Source: Bosea sp. (in: a-proteobacteria)
GTDB lineage: Bacteria; Pseudomonadota; Alphaproteobacteria; Rhizobiales; Beijerinckiaceae
Length of the DNA: 64,000 nt
Direction of reading: 5' to 3'
Assembly (NCBI RefSeq): GCF_023953965.1
Contig: NZ_JAMLIX010000001.1
Coordinates: 2,852,501-2,916,500, forward strand
Shown: in pieces, positions 49,617 to 58,823 of the stretch
How positions within the stretch are numbered: position 1 is the stretch's first letter
Layout: the number at the start of each line of letters is the position of its first letter
Notes under the pieces: generated by a model
Seen by the model: the letters and a program-made list of their open reading frames with translations, nothing else
Told to the model about the DNA's origin: nothing
The model's database searches: none
Translations under genes and position numbers: made by a program

Positions 49617-50267
49617 ATGTCCAAGCAGACAGATTGGGAAGCCATCGAGCGCGAGTTCCGCGCGGGTCAGCTGTCCGTTCGTGAGATCGCCCGCCAGCAC
49701 GGCCTCAGTCACGCCGCGATCAACAAGCGGGCGAAGTTGGAAGGGTGGACCAAGAACCTCGCCGCGAAAGTCCGGCAGGAGGTTTCCAACCGTCTGGTTT
49801 CCACATCGGTTTCCAGTGGCAACGCGCGAGAGGCAGTGGATACCGCCGCGGATCGTGGCGTCGAGTTGGTCAGGCAGCATCAGTCTTCGCTCGGCCGCGC
49901 CAACCGCATCGCAGAGACGCTGATGGCGGAACTGCAGCGCGGTTGTGACCGCCTCGACGAGATCGAAGAGGCGATCGAGGAAGAGACAGGCGACGATCAG
50001 AACAGCAACCGGCGAAACGCCATGCTGAAGGCGGTCAGCCTGCCGAGCCGCGCCGCGACGCTCCGCGAGTTGTCGCAGACCTTGAAGAACCTGATCCCGC
50101 TGGAGCGGCAGGCATTCAACCTCGATGAGCCCGGCGACGACGAGCCGGCCACGAAATCAGATGTCCGGACTGCGCTTGCAAAGCTCGACCAAGGACAGCG
50201 CGATCAGCTCCGGGGCATCGCTTCAGCACTTGCTGGCGGACCCGGCGAGCCTCCTTCGGGAGCTTGA
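49617..50267 (+). CDS. terS: Terminase small subunit
   Basis: 216 residues. The N-terminal helix-turn-helix (WEAIEREFRAGQLSVREIAR, QHGLSHAAINKRAKLEGWTK) matches small terminases of this kind, followed by a coiled-coil middle (RANRIAETLMAELQRGCDRL, DEIEEAIEEETGDD). It overlaps the TerL reading frame by about 107 bases. It recognises the packaging start of the phage genome. Confidence 0.82.
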   Translation: MSKQTDWEAIEREFRAGQLSVREIARQHGLSHAAINKRAKLEGWTKNLAAKVRQEVSNRLVSTSVSSGNAREAVDTAADRGVELVRQHQSSLGRANRIAETLMAELQRGCDRLDEIEEAIEEETGDDQNSNRRNAMLKAVSLPSRAATLRELSQTLKNLIPLERQAFNLDEPGDDEPATKSDVRTALAKLDQGQRDQLRGIASALAGGPGEPPSGA

Positions 50268-51669
50268 CCGGCTCGAATGCGAGGAAAGCCTCGCCGGTTT
50301 CATCCGGCGTGCCTGGCATGTGATCGAACCCGGCCAGCCCTATACCCACGGCTGGCATATCGATGCGATTGCCGAGCATCTCGAGGCAGTGACCGCGGGT
50401 CAGATCAATCGCCTCCTGATCAACGTGCCGCCCGGCACGATGAAGAGCCTGGCAGTCGGCGTTTTCTGGCCATGCTGGGAGTGGGGGCCAAAGAACCGGC
50501 CGCACACCCGTATCGTCGCCACGTCGCATTCGATCCCGCTCGCCATCAGGGACAATCTGAAGGCCAGGCGTCTCGTTCAAAGCGAGTGGTATCAGTCGAT
50601 CTGGGGCGATCGGGTCCGTCTCACCGGCGACCAGAACGCCAAGACGAAGTTCGAGAACATGGCGACCGGCTTTCGCGATGCCATGGCGTTCCGCAGTCTG
50701 ACCGGATCGCGCGGCGACCGCGTTGTCATCGATGACCCTCACTCGGTCGATGGCGCGAATTCAGAGGCGGAGCGCGAAAGCGTAATCACCTCGTTCCTGG
50801 AATCGGTGCCGACGCGTCTCAACAGCCCGAAGCATTCGGCGATTGTCGTCGTGATGCAGCGGCTTCATGAGCGGGACGTGTCTGGCGTCATCCTGTCGAA
50901 GGAGCTCGGGTACGAGCACCTGATGCTGCCGATGGAGTTCGAGCCGGAGCGCCGGTGCCGAACGTCGATCGGTTTCGTCGACCCCCGACAGGAGGACGGC
51001 GAGCTTCTGTTTCCAGAGCGCTTCCCTCGTGAGGTCGTCGAGCGCGACAAGATCCCGATGGGGTCGTATGCGGTCGCCGGCCAGTTCCAGCAGCGCCCGG
51101 TGCCGCGTGAAGGCGGAATGTTCAAGCGCTCCTGGTTCGTCGACAAGACGATTGGAGCGGCGCCGAGCGGCACCCGTTGGGTCAGGCACTGGGATTTGGC
51201 GGCATCGACGCGCTCAACCAGCGCGCGGACCGCTGGCGTGAAGATTGGCCGCACGCCTGATGGCTCTTTCGTCGTCGGGCATGTCGTCACGACACAGTCC
51301 GAGGGCAATGAGGTCCGCAAGCTCATCAAGCAGACGGCAGAGACCGACGGCTTGGATGTGCAGATCAGCTTGCCTCAGGACCCCGGCCAGGCCGGCAAGG
51401 TCCAAAGCAAAGACATGATCGCCATGCTCGCCGGGTTTCGCGCTCATGCCGAACCGGAAACGGGCGACAAGGTGACCCGAGCTGAGCCGTTCGCCGCTCA
51501 GTGCGAGGCGGGCAACGTCTCGATCGTTCGAGGCGAGTGGAACGACGCCTACCTCGACGAGCTCTGCATGTTCCCAGGCGGCTCATTCAAGGATCAGGTC
51601 GACGCCAGTTCCGGAGCTTTCGGGCGGCTGACCGGCTCCAGTGTGTACGGAATGCTCGGGGTGGTCTGA
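50161..51669 (+). CDS. terL: Terminase large subunit
   Basis: 502 residues if the ATG at 50161 is used (an upstream ATG at 50125 is possible). P-loop NVPPGTMKS (88-96) and acidic Walker B VVIDDPHS are seen; the nuclease part has WDLAAST and FPGGSFKDQVDASSGAF. This is a classical tailed-phage TerL quite different from that of prophage 1. It overlaps terS and is followed by the portal gene by three bases. Confidence 0.92.
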   Translation: MSGLRLQSSTKDSAISSGASLQHLLADPASLLRELDRLECEESLAGFIRRAWHVIEPGQPYTHGWHIDAIAEHLEAVTAGQINRLLINVPPGTMKSLAVGVFWPCWEWGPKNRPHTRIVATSHSIPLAIRDNLKARRLVQSEWYQSIWGDRVRLTGDQNAKTKFENMATGFRDAMAFRSLTGSRGDRVVIDDPHSVDGANSEAERESVITSFLESVPTRLNSPKHSAIVVVMQRLHERDVSGVILSKELGYEHLMLPMEFEPERRCRTSIGFVDPRQEDGELLFPERFPREVVERDKIPMGSYAVAGQFQQRPVPREGGMFKRSWFVDKTIGAAPSGTRWVRHWDLAASTRSTSARTAGVKIGRTPDGSFVVGHVVTTQSEGNEVRKLIKQTAETDGLDVQISLPQDPGQAGKVQSKDMIAMLAGFRAHAEPETGDKVTRAEPFAAQCEAGNVSIVRGEWNDAYLDELCMFPGGSFKDQVDASSGAFGRLTGSSVYGMLGVV

Positions 51670-51672
51670 TCG

Positions 51673-53499
51673 ATGTGGATGTTCGACCGCCTCGTAAACC
51701 TCGTGACCGGCATGGGCACGAGCAAGGACAAGGGCACCGGCGGCGCTCACGTTGTCGTCGTCCGCTCCAAGGCCGAGCTCGACGCTGCCTATCGGGACAA
51801 TTGGATCGCGCGCAAGGCGATCGACATCGTCCCGTTCGATATGCTCCGTGAGGGGCGGCAGTGGCAGGGCGAGAACGACCAGATCACCGCGATCGAGAAG
51901 GCGGAGAAGGATCTCGGCTATTTCACGAAGGTCAAGGCGGCGCTGACCCGCGGCCGGCTCTACGGCGGCGGATGCATCGTCATAGGCGACGGAGCGAGCG
52001 ACCCATCCACCGAGTTGCGGATCGATGCGATCAACCGCGGTGGCATCAAGTATCTGCACGTCTTCTCGCTGCATGAGATCGTCGCTGGCGAGTTAAACCG
52101 CGATCCGCTGTCGCCCTATTTTGGGGAGCCCCGAGACTACGAGCTCCGCTCGGCGAACGGCGAAGCCCTGAAGCTTCATCCTTCGCGCGTCGTGCGCTTC
52201 CTCGGCGCACCTCTGCCCGACGATGTGACCGTCCGCACGGAATCGGTGTGGTCGGACAGCATCCTTCAGGCGATCATGGACGCCGTCGACCAGGCGACGA
52301 GCGCGGCGAGCTACATCGCGGCCATGTTGCCTGAGGCGAAGCAGGACATCATCTCGGTGCCTGGGCTGTCGCAACATCTCGCGACGGCAGCGACCACCAG
52401 CCGGCTGACCGAGCGTTTCGCCTACGCCAGCATGATGAAGAGCATGCACGGCATGCTTCTGCTGGAAGGCGACGGCAAAAGCCCGTCCGGCGAGGTTTGG
52501 CAGCAGAAGCAGTTGTCGTTCACCGGCTTGCCGGACGTCGCAAACCTCTTTCTGCAGATCGTGTCGGGCGCCGCTGACGTCCCCGTCACTCGAATGCTAG
52601 GGCAGTCGCCGAAGGGGATGAACTCCACCGGCGAGAGCGACCTCCGCAACTATTACGACCACGTCGCCGCGAAACAGAAGGTCGAGCTGACGCCGTGCCT
52701 GTCGCGTCTGGATCGCGCGCTGGTCCGCCACGCCCTCGGCGCTGAGCCCGATGACGTCTGGTACACTTGGCGCCCGCTCTATCAGCCCTCGGACAAGGAG
52801 AAGGCCGAAATCTTCGCCGCGAAGGCGAAGGCGGTGAAGGACCTGAGCGACGTCGGCTTGATGCCGGATGAGGCGCTCGCCAAGGGCGTCCAGAACATGC
52901 TGATCGAGGATGGCTCACTGCCGGGCCTTGAGGCGGCCCTCGAAGAGTTTGGCGACGAGCCCGAGGACGCCGACGAGGAGGCCGCGCGCCTCAACGAAGA
53001 GCAGCAGCGCCAGCAGGCGAATGACGCCAAGCCGCGCACGCTCTACGTCAGCCGCAAGCTGCTCAACGCCGACGAGTTCATCGACTGGGCGAAGGGGCAG
53101 GGCTTCGAAACCACGCTCGACGCCGGCGATCTCCACGTCACCGTCGCGTTCTCGCGCGAGGCGGTCGACTGGATGAAGGTCGGCGAGAACTGGACGTCGG
53201 GCCCGGATGGCAAGCTCGCCGTCGTTCCGGGCGGCGCTCGCCTGGTCGAGCCGCTCGGTGACAAGGGCGCCATCGTCCTCCTGTTCAACTCCTCGGAATT
53301 GGCGTGGCGGCACATGGCGATCCGCGAAGCTGGCGCGTCGTGGGATTGGCCCGAGTATCAGCCTCACGTCACGATCACCTACGATGCGGGCGCGGTCGAT
53401 CTGGAGAAGGTCGAGCCCTATCGCGGCAAGCTGGTCTTCGGGCCCGAGGTCTTCGCCGAACTCGACGACGACTGGACCAGCAAGGTTCGCGAGAGCTGA
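51673..53499 (+). CDS. Portal protein fused to Acb1-like 2H phosphoesterase
   Basis: 608 residues. Residues 1-440 are a DUF1073-type portal (WIARKAIDIVPFDMLREGRQ, RLYGGGCIVIGDGASDP, GQSPKGMNSTGESDLRNYYD). After an acidic linker with EEQQRQQAND a separate domain (about 455-608) starts LYVSRKLLNADEFIDWAKGQ and has two H-x-T motifs: LHVTVAFS (His488, Thr490) and PHVTITYD (His565, Thr567), the catalytic signature of 2H phosphoesterases, with the wording of T4 Acb1, which degrades cyclic nucleotide signals of CBASS. So the protein may be both structural and anti-defence. The domain could be delivered or released with particles; activity is inferred from intact motifs. Confidence 0.85.
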   Translation: MWMFDRLVNLVTGMGTSKDKGTGGAHVVVVRSKAELDAAYRDNWIARKAIDIVPFDMLREGRQWQGENDQITAIEKAEKDLGYFTKVKAALTRGRLYGGGCIVIGDGASDPSTELRIDAINRGGIKYLHVFSLHEIVAGELNRDPLSPYFGEPRDYELRSANGEALKLHPSRVVRFLGAPLPDDVTVRTESVWSDSILQAIMDAVDQATSAASYIAAMLPEAKQDIISVPGLSQHLATAATTSRLTERFAYASMMKSMHGMLLLEGDGKSPSGEVWQQKQLSFTGLPDVANLFLQIVSGAADVPVTRMLGQSPKGMNSTGESDLRNYYDHVAAKQKVELTPCLSRLDRALVRHALGAEPDDVWYTWRPLYQPSDKEKAEIFAAKAKAVKDLSDVGLMPDEALAKGVQNMLIEDGSLPGLEAALEEFGDEPEDADEEAARLNEEQQRQQANDAKPRTLYVSRKLLNADEFIDWAKGQGFETTLDAGDLHVTVAFSREAVDWMKVGENWTSGPDGKLAVVPGGARLVEPLGDKGAIVLLFNSSELAWRHMAIREAGASWDWPEYQPHVTITYDAGAVDLEKVEPYRGKLVFGPEVFAELDDDWTSKVRES

Positions 53500-53501
53500 C
53501 C

Positions 53502-54329
53502 ATGAACATCCAGGGGTGGATGCGCGAGGCGCGGACTACCAAGCGCAAGCGGGTCGTCCTGCGGTCGATCTCCGCAACGGTGGCTTTCGAGATGGCGCTC
53601 CTGGCGCCGACGAACCTGCTGCTGAGGCGGATGGCGGGGCAGGTGGCGCAAGACGTGCTGCCGGCCTCGATCTCGGCCAAGAACCAGATGATGCGCGACG
53701 ACCTGAACTGGTTCGAGCGCGCAATGCGGGCGCTGCGCGATTTCGGCGACGGCTTCGTCGAGGGCCTGCGTTCCGAGTGGCGCGACGCCTTCGAAACCGA
53801 GGAAGAACGGAACAAGCGCCGGTTCAATGAGGGGCTGCGCTCGGCGATCGGGATAGACCTTGGCGCCCTCATCCAGGCGGAAGGCATCGGCAACACCATC
53901 GACGCGGCGGTGCTGCGCAACGTCTCGCTGGTGCGGGGGCTGTCTCAGGACGTTGCGCGCCGGCTCTCGGCCAAGCTCCTCGATGCGCTGACCCGCGGCC
54001 TGAACAACCGCGAGCTCGAAAAGATCATCACCGCCGAGTTCGGCATCGCCCGCCGGCGCGCCAAACTCATCGCCCGCGATCAGGCCGCCAGCTTCAACGG
54101 CGACCTGAACCGGATTCGCCAGACCGCTATGGGCGTCACGGAATATATCTGGTCGACCTCGCTCGACGAGCGCGTCCGCGGCAACCCCGAGGGCAGGTAT
54201 CCGAACGCCCGTCCATCCCACTGGGATCGCGAGGGCAAGACGTTCAAGTGGTCGAGCCCGCCCAGCGACGGGCATCCCGGCCAGCCGATCAATTGCCGCT
54301 GCACTGCGCGCGCGGTCATCGAGTTCTGA
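53502..54329 (+). CDS. MuF-like head morphogenesis protein (SPP1 gp7 type)
   Basis: 275 residues from the ATG at 53502. The C-terminal part with TAMGVTEYIWSTSLDERVR, HWDREGKTFKWSSPPSDGHP and GQPINCRCTARAVI is the phage Mu F/SPP1 gp7 motif. The N-terminal 120 residues are basic and helical. These minor head proteins bind the portal and may leave with the DNA. After it 133 bases without gene follow; they hold a possible stem (CGGGCGG/CCGCCC at 54411-54436). Confidence 0.85.
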   Translation: MNIQGWMREARTTKRKRVVLRSISATVAFEMALLAPTNLLLRRMAGQVAQDVLPASISAKNQMMRDDLNWFERAMRALRDFGDGFVEGLRSEWRDAFETEEERNKRRFNEGLRSAIGIDLGALIQAEGIGNTIDAAVLRNVSLVRGLSQDVARRLSAKLLDALTRGLNNRELEKIITAEFGIARRRAKLIARDQAASFNGDLNRIRQTAMGVTEYIWSTSLDERVRGNPEGRYPNARPSHWDREGKTFKWSSPPSDGHPGQPINCRCTARAVIEF

Positions 54330-54462
54330 GACGCGCAGGGGCGCTGAGCGAACCTCCCGTTCGACAACCGGGGAAAGGTCGCAACGCAGGCCCCTGCCGA
54401 CGAGGGATTACGGGCGGGTTTGTCATCCGTCCGCCCCTCTGAGATCCGCCCGAGAGGCATCC

Positions 54463-55578
54463 ATGCTCTTCACCGACAAGATCACCCTGGACGGCTCGCG
54501 CCGGACCGGGGACGGCTACCTTGCGGCGAATGCCCGGGTCGCCCGCACCGGCATCCAGACCTATCTGGGCCGCGAGGTGGGCAAGCCCGATATGGCGACG
54601 GTCAAGGTATTCCGGCCCGAGTCCGAGGTCTTCCATACCGACGCGCTGCGGTCCTTCGCCCATCGCCCGGTCACGAACGACCATCCGCCCGAGGCGGTCA
54701 GCGCCCGCAACTGGAAGACCCACAGCGTCGGCATGACCGGCGACGAGATCGCCCGAGATGGCACCTTCGTCCGCGTCCCCATGGTCGTCATGGACCAGGC
54801 CGCGATCGACGATGTCGAGGCCGGCAAGGTCGAGCTCTCCATGGGCTACGCCTGCGACCTCGACTGGACCGCGGGCACCACGCCCGAAGGCGAGGCCTAT
54901 GACGCCCGCCAGACCAACATCCGAGGCAATCACCTCGCGATCGTCGCCGCCGGCCGCGCCGGCCCTCAATGCCGCATCGGAGATTCCTGGGCGGCGATCC
55001 CTCCTGTGAAGGACCCTCACATGACCCTGAAGACGGTTACCGTCGATGGCATCCCGATCGAAGTGACCGATCAGGGCGCCACCGTGATCACCACGCTGCT
55101 CGGGCGCATCTCCGATGCGAAGACGGCGAACGACACGCTGGTCCGCGACCACGCCGCCGCGATCGCGGCCAAGGACGCCGACCTCGCCAAGCGCGACGCC
55201 GAGATCGATGCCCTGAAGGGCAAGATCGTCGATGGCGCTGCGCTCGACGCGCTGGTCCAAGCCCGCGGCGATCTGATCGCCAAGGCCAAGGCCATCGCGC
55301 CGGACGTCGTCACCGACGGCAAGACCGACGCGGACATCCGCCGCGCCGTCGTCGTCGCCAAGCGTGGCGAGGGTGCGATCAAGGACAAGTCCGCCGCCTA
55401 TGTGGATGCGGCCTTCGACATCCTGATCGACGAGTTCAAGCCGGTCGACGGCCTGACCCGCAGCATCTCGGCCGGCCCGCGCACCACCGTGGATCACCAG
55501 CCCGTCGCCACGGCTCACGCCGCCATGGTCACCGGTCTCCAGGATGCCTGGAAGACCCCGGTTAAGGGAGCCGCCTGA
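54463..55578 (+). CDS. DUF2213 capsid protease/scaffold
   Basis: 371 residues. The first 180 residues are a DUF2213 protease-like part with FAHRPVTNDHPPEAVSARN (His) and VELSMGYACDLDW (Ser), GNHLAIVAAGRAGPQC, as in prohead proteases; the remainder is a coiled-coil scaffold (AIAAKDADLAKRDAEIDALK). Such fusions process themselves and the capsid during head assembly. It directly precedes the decoration and capsid genes. Confidence 0.85.
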   Translation: MLFTDKITLDGSRRTGDGYLAANARVARTGIQTYLGREVGKPDMATVKVFRPESEVFHTDALRSFAHRPVTNDHPPEAVSARNWKTHSVGMTGDEIARDGTFVRVPMVVMDQAAIDDVEAGKVELSMGYACDLDWTAGTTPEGEAYDARQTNIRGNHLAIVAAGRAGPQCRIGDSWAAIPPVKDPHMTLKTVTVDGIPIEVTDQGATVITTLLGRISDAKTANDTLVRDHAAAIAAKDADLAKRDAEIDALKGKIVDGAALDALVQARGDLIAKAKAIAPDVVTDGKTDADIRRAVVVAKRGEGAIKDKSAAYVDAAFDILIDEFKPVDGLTRSISAGPRTTVDHQPVATAHAAMVTGLQDAWKTPVKGAA

Positions 55579-56021
55579 TGCCCGCAGTTCAGACCACTTA
55601 CGCCGCCGTCCACGCCCGCTGGGTGGAGGGCATGGTCCTCAACATGGAGGACGCCACGATCGTCACCCGCATCGCGGAGGACGTGGAGGGCATCGGCTTC
55701 GGCAAGGTTGGCGTGCAGGGCACGGCTGACAACCAGGTCGTCGATTCCGAAGCGACCGTGAAGTTCGTCGGCATCGCGGTGCTCGACAGCTTCCGGCCCA
55801 CCGGCAAGTACGAGCAGTACGACAACGTCGCCCTGATGAAGAAGGGCGTGATCGTCGTGCAGGCTTCCGAGGCCGTCGCAGTCGGCGATCCCGTCTACTA
55901 CACGCCGGCCACTGGCGTGCTGTCGAAGACCTTGACCTCGAACACCCTCATCGCCGGCGCCCAGTGGGATACCAGCACCGCAGGTGCCGGTCTCGCCGCG
56001 CTGCGGCTCAACACGCCGTAA
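55578..56021 (+). CDS. Capsid decoration/cement-like protein
   Basis: 147 residues, start overlapping the previous stop. It is beta-rich with GQG-type turns (RIAEDVEGIGFGKVGVQGTA, VGDPVYYTPATGVLSKTL, TNTLIAGAQWDTSTAGAGLA), which resembles DUF2190-like structural cement proteins. It lies between scaffold and major capsid genes where decoration proteins usually stand. Confidence 0.75.
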   Translation: MPAVQTTYAAVHARWVEGMVLNMEDATIVTRIAEDVEGIGFGKVGVQGTADNQVVDSEATVKFVGIAVLDSFRPTGKYEQYDNVALMKKGVIVVQASEAVAVGDPVYYTPATGVLSKTLTSNTLIAGAQWDTSTAGAGLAALRLNTP

Positions 56022-56032
56022 GGAGCGCCACC

Positions 56033-56986
56033 ATGAACATGCCTCTCACGCATGATGCCCAGGGCGTCGCGCTCAGCTTCCTCGTTCGTCAGGCGACGCT
56101 CATCGAGCCGGTCGTCTACGCGATGCGCTACCAGGAAATCCAGTATCCCACGCTGGTTCCGGTCGACACCTCGGCGCCGGACTGGATTCAGTCCGTCACC
56201 TACTTCTCGATGGACGGCGTCGGCAAGGCCGACTGGTTCCACGGCAACGCCAACGACGTGCCGAAGGTCGAGCTGACCCGCGAGAAGTTCGAGACCGGCG
56301 TCTCGATGGCCGCGATCGGCTACGGGTACACGCTGGAAGAGCTCGGCACCGCCCAGCTCTACAACATGAACCTCAGCGCCGATAAGGCCACGCTGGCCCG
56401 TCGCATCGCGGAGGAGAAGATCGATGCGGTCGCCTTCGTGGGCGACAGCACGAAGGGCTTCACCGGTCTGGTCAATGCCTCGACCCCGACCGCCACCACG
56501 GCGCCCGCCGACGGCACCGGCTCGGCCACGACCTTCGTGAGCAAGACCCCGGATCAGGTCCTGCGCGACATCAACGGCCAGATCACCGGGACCTTCACCG
56601 GCACGCTCGGCGCGGAGATGGTCGACACCATCCTGCTCCCGTATTCGGTGCTGCTCGACCTCTCGACCCGTCGCATCGACGCGGTCAACCAGACCACCAT
56701 CCTGGAGTGGATCGAGCGGAACAACATCTACACCCGCCTGACCGGCCAGCCGCTGCTCATCCGCGGCCTGTTCGGCTACCTCGACACGGCCGGCTCGGGC
56801 GGCACCAAGCGCATGGTCGCGTATCGGCGCTCCCCGGAGGTGCTGAAGATGCACGTCCCCATGCCGTTCCGCTTCCTGCCGGCCTTCCAGACCGGGCCGA
56901 TCAAGTTCGACGTCCCGGGCATCTTCCGCATCGGCGGCGTCGACATCCGTCGCCCCAAGGCCGTCCGTTACCTCGACGGCATCTGA
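56033..56986 (+). CDS. Major capsid protein (DUF2184)
   Basis: 317 residues from the ATG at 56033 with AAGGAG upstream. The content VYAMRYQEIQYPTLVPVDTS, KVELTREKFETGVSMAAIGY, GYTLEELGTAQLYNMNLSAD and FRIGGVDIRRPKAVRY follows DUF2184, an HK97-fold capsid family of myo- and siphophages. It is unrelated in sequence to the prophage 1 capsid. Confidence 0.88.
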   Translation: MNMPLTHDAQGVALSFLVRQATLIEPVVYAMRYQEIQYPTLVPVDTSAPDWIQSVTYFSMDGVGKADWFHGNANDVPKVELTREKFETGVSMAAIGYGYTLEELGTAQLYNMNLSADKATLARRIAEEKIDAVAFVGDSTKGFTGLVNASTPTATTAPADGTGSATTFVSKTPDQVLRDINGQITGTFTGTLGAEMVDTILLPYSVLLDLSTRRIDAVNQTTILEWIERNNIYTRLTGQPLLIRGLFGYLDTAGSGGTKRMVAYRRSPEVLKMHVPMPFRFLPAFQTGPIKFDVPGIFRIGGVDIRRPKAVRYLDGI

Positions 56987-56998
56987 AGAGGATCGACA

Positions 56999-57331
56999 AT
57001 GCAGATCACCAATAAGTGCGATGGCCCGCGCGGCGTGAACACCACGTCGGGCCCGGTCCTGATCGATCCGAAGCAGTCGGTGGAGGTCGAGCTTTCCAAG
57101 GCCGAGGAGAAGATCGCTCGCGGCACCGGATGGTTCGAGTTCGACGGCGAGGGCAAGGAAGACCCCGTCGTCGAACCGACCGACAAGCTGGAAGCCAAGC
57201 ATGCCGGCGGCGGCGTCTGGTATGTCATGAAGGGCGACGATCGCGTCTCCGACGGCATGAAGAAGGACGATGCCGAGGCGTTCAATGCCCTCTCCGACGA
57301 GGAGAAGGCTACCTTCGTGACGAAGAGCTGA
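56999..57331 (+). CDS. Small virion protein after capsid gene
   Basis: 110 residues. The first half (MQITNKCDGPRGVNTTSGPV, LIDPKQSVEVELSKAEEKIA) is a short beta-sandwich-like unit often found behind DUF2184 capsid genes; the second half is charged and helical. It may be a head decoration or connector component. Confidence 0.5.
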   Translation: MQITNKCDGPRGVNTTSGPVLIDPKQSVEVELSKAEEKIARGTGWFEFDGEGKEDPVVEPTDKLEAKHAGGGVWYVMKGDDRVSDGMKKDDAEAFNALSDEEKATFVTKS

Positions 57332-57334
57332 GCC

Positions 57335-57562
57335 ATGCCTCATCCTCCGCTCTACACTGTGACCAACGCCGGCAAGGAGCCGCGCTTCGCTGAGATCGGC
57401 AAGCGCGGCGACCCGGACTACCTGCGCGAGCCGATCGACACCGGTCTCTCGAAGGCGCTGCCGATCAGCGAGGAGCAGGCCCTCGCTCTCGCCGGCCAGG
57501 GCTTCAAGGTCACTGGCCCGGACGGCAAGACCGTCTCGGGCAAGAAGGCGAAGGCCGACTGA
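57335..57562 (+). CDS. Small head-region protein, unknown
   Basis: 75 residues: MPHPPLYTVTNAGKEPRFAE, then ISEEQALALAGQGFKVTGPD and a basic end. The stop overlaps the next ATG. Position only suggests a head or connector role; no family. Confidence 0.45.
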   Translation: MPHPPLYTVTNAGKEPRFAEIGKRGDPDYLREPIDTGLSKALPISEEQALALAGQGFKVTGPDGKTVSGKKAKAD

Positions 57563-57957
57563 TGCCCTACACCACGCCGACGGTCGATCAGTTCCGGGTG
57601 AAGTTCCCGACCTTTTCTGGCGTCGGCAATCCCACGATCTCGGCTGCGATTGATGAGGCTTCGGCTTCCGTCGACCAGTCGTGGATCGAGGCGGACTATC
57701 AACCGGCTATCCTCTACCTCGCTGCCCATATCATGGCCGCCGATGGCGTGCTGTTCGATGGCCTTGGCGCCGCAGGCGGCATGATCGCCGCCGGCCAGGT
57801 CTCCGAGGCCAAGGTCGGCGACGCGATGGTGAAGCTCGGCGGCGCCGGAAGCGGTTCGGGCGGCGGCGGTTCAGCTTCGGGCTATGCCTCGACGCCCTAC
57901 GGCCAGCGCTACCTTCAGCTTCTTCGCCGCAACCAGCCCGCCATCGCCCTGGTGTGA
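57562..57957 (+). CDS. DUF4054 head-tail adaptor
   Basis: 131 residues. VDQFRVKFPTFSGVGNPTIS, then IEADYQPAILYLAAHIMAAD and YGQRYLQLLRRNQP correspond to DUF4054, the first head-tail adaptor of many myophages. A Gly/Ser linker lies at 90-110. Confidence 0.8.
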   Translation: MPYTTPTVDQFRVKFPTFSGVGNPTISAAIDEASASVDQSWIEADYQPAILYLAAHIMAADGVLFDGLGAAGGMIAAGQVSEAKVGDAMVKLGGAGSGSGGGGSASGYASTPYGQRYLQLLRRNQPAIALV

Positions 57958-57960
57958 TCC

Positions 57961-58422
57961 ATGGTCACTATCCGGACGAAGGTGACGCTGCACCGGCGCG
58001 GCAACCTGGCCAACCACCTCGCCAAGATCGAGAAGGGCGTTCAGGGGCCGAAGGCGGTCAAAGTCGGCTTCCCGAAAGGCAAAGCCGGCGCTGACGTGGT
58101 CTCGATCGCGGTCTGGAACCACTTCGGCACGTCGCGCGGTATTCCGGCTCGCCCCTTCATCACCATCGCCATGTTCAAGAACCGCCGGCAGATCCGGGCG
58201 GCCCTGCGCAAGATCGCCGAGGGCACCGTCCAGAAGGGGACGCCGATCGCGACGCAAATGCCGAAGCTCGGTGCGCTCGGGACCGGAATGATCCAGGACC
58301 AGATCGCCGCGAACACCCCGCCGCCGAACGCGCCGTCGACGATCAGGCAGAAAGGTTCTTCCCGGACCCTGATCGACACCGGCCGGATGCGGCAGAGCGT
58401 GACCTGGGAGGTCGACAAGTGA
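57961..58422 (+). CDS. Head-tail joining / neck protein
   Basis: 153 residues. The core KVGFPKGKAGADVVSIAVWN, HFGTSRGIPARPFITIAMFK, then NAPSTIRQKGSSRTLIDTGR and MRQSVTWEV follows the pattern of HK97 gp10-like or Mu-type tail completion proteins (IA-x-x-x-E/NFGT..IPARPF; P-x-x-x-TI-x-x-KGS..LIDTG). It joins head and tail during assembly. Confidence 0.7.
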   Translation: MVTIRTKVTLHRRGNLANHLAKIEKGVQGPKAVKVGFPKGKAGADVVSIAVWNHFGTSRGIPARPFITIAMFKNRRQIRAALRKIAEGTVQKGTPIATQMPKLGALGTGMIQDQIAANTPPPNAPSTIRQKGSSRTLIDTGRMRQSVTWEVDK

Positions 58423-58823
58423 GCCTGTTCGGACTGGCCGGGCTCGCGGTCGACATGGCGGCCACGCCGCACACGCTCCGCACTTTTCCCGCCGGCGCAT
58501 GGGTCGATGGCGAATGGATCACGGGGGAGCCGGTCGAAACCCCGATCCGCGCCGTGGTGCAGGCGCCTTCGGCAAACGACATGCGCGACGTGCCGGAAGG
58601 CCAGCGCACCGAGGCTTGGGTGACGATCTGGTCGCGCTCGCCGCTCAACACCTCGGACGAGGACGACCAGCAGGGCGCCGACGAGGTCATCAACGCCCGC
58701 GGCGAGGCTTATAGGGTCGTTCGCGTCCAGCAGCGCACCGAGGCAGGCTTCTACAGGGCGATCGCGAGGCTCATCCGACATGATCGAGGACGAAGCGTAC
58801 CGGTCCCTCCGGAGCTACCTTAA
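58419..58823 (+). CDS. Head-tail stopper-type protein
   Basis: 134 residues, ATG overlapping the previous stop. It has a beta-rich centre (EWITGEPVETPIRAVVQAPS, EAWVTIWSRSPLNTSDEDDQ, GADEVINARGEAYRVVRVQQ) like adaptors of the stopper class. It overlaps the next gene by 44 bases. Confidence 0.6.
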   Translation: MSLFGLAGLAVDMAATPHTLRTFPAGAWVDGEWITGEPVETPIRAVVQAPSANDMRDVPEGQRTEAWVTIWSRSPLNTSDEDDQQGADEVINARGEAYRVVRVQQRTEAGFYRAIARLIRHDRGRSVPVPPELP

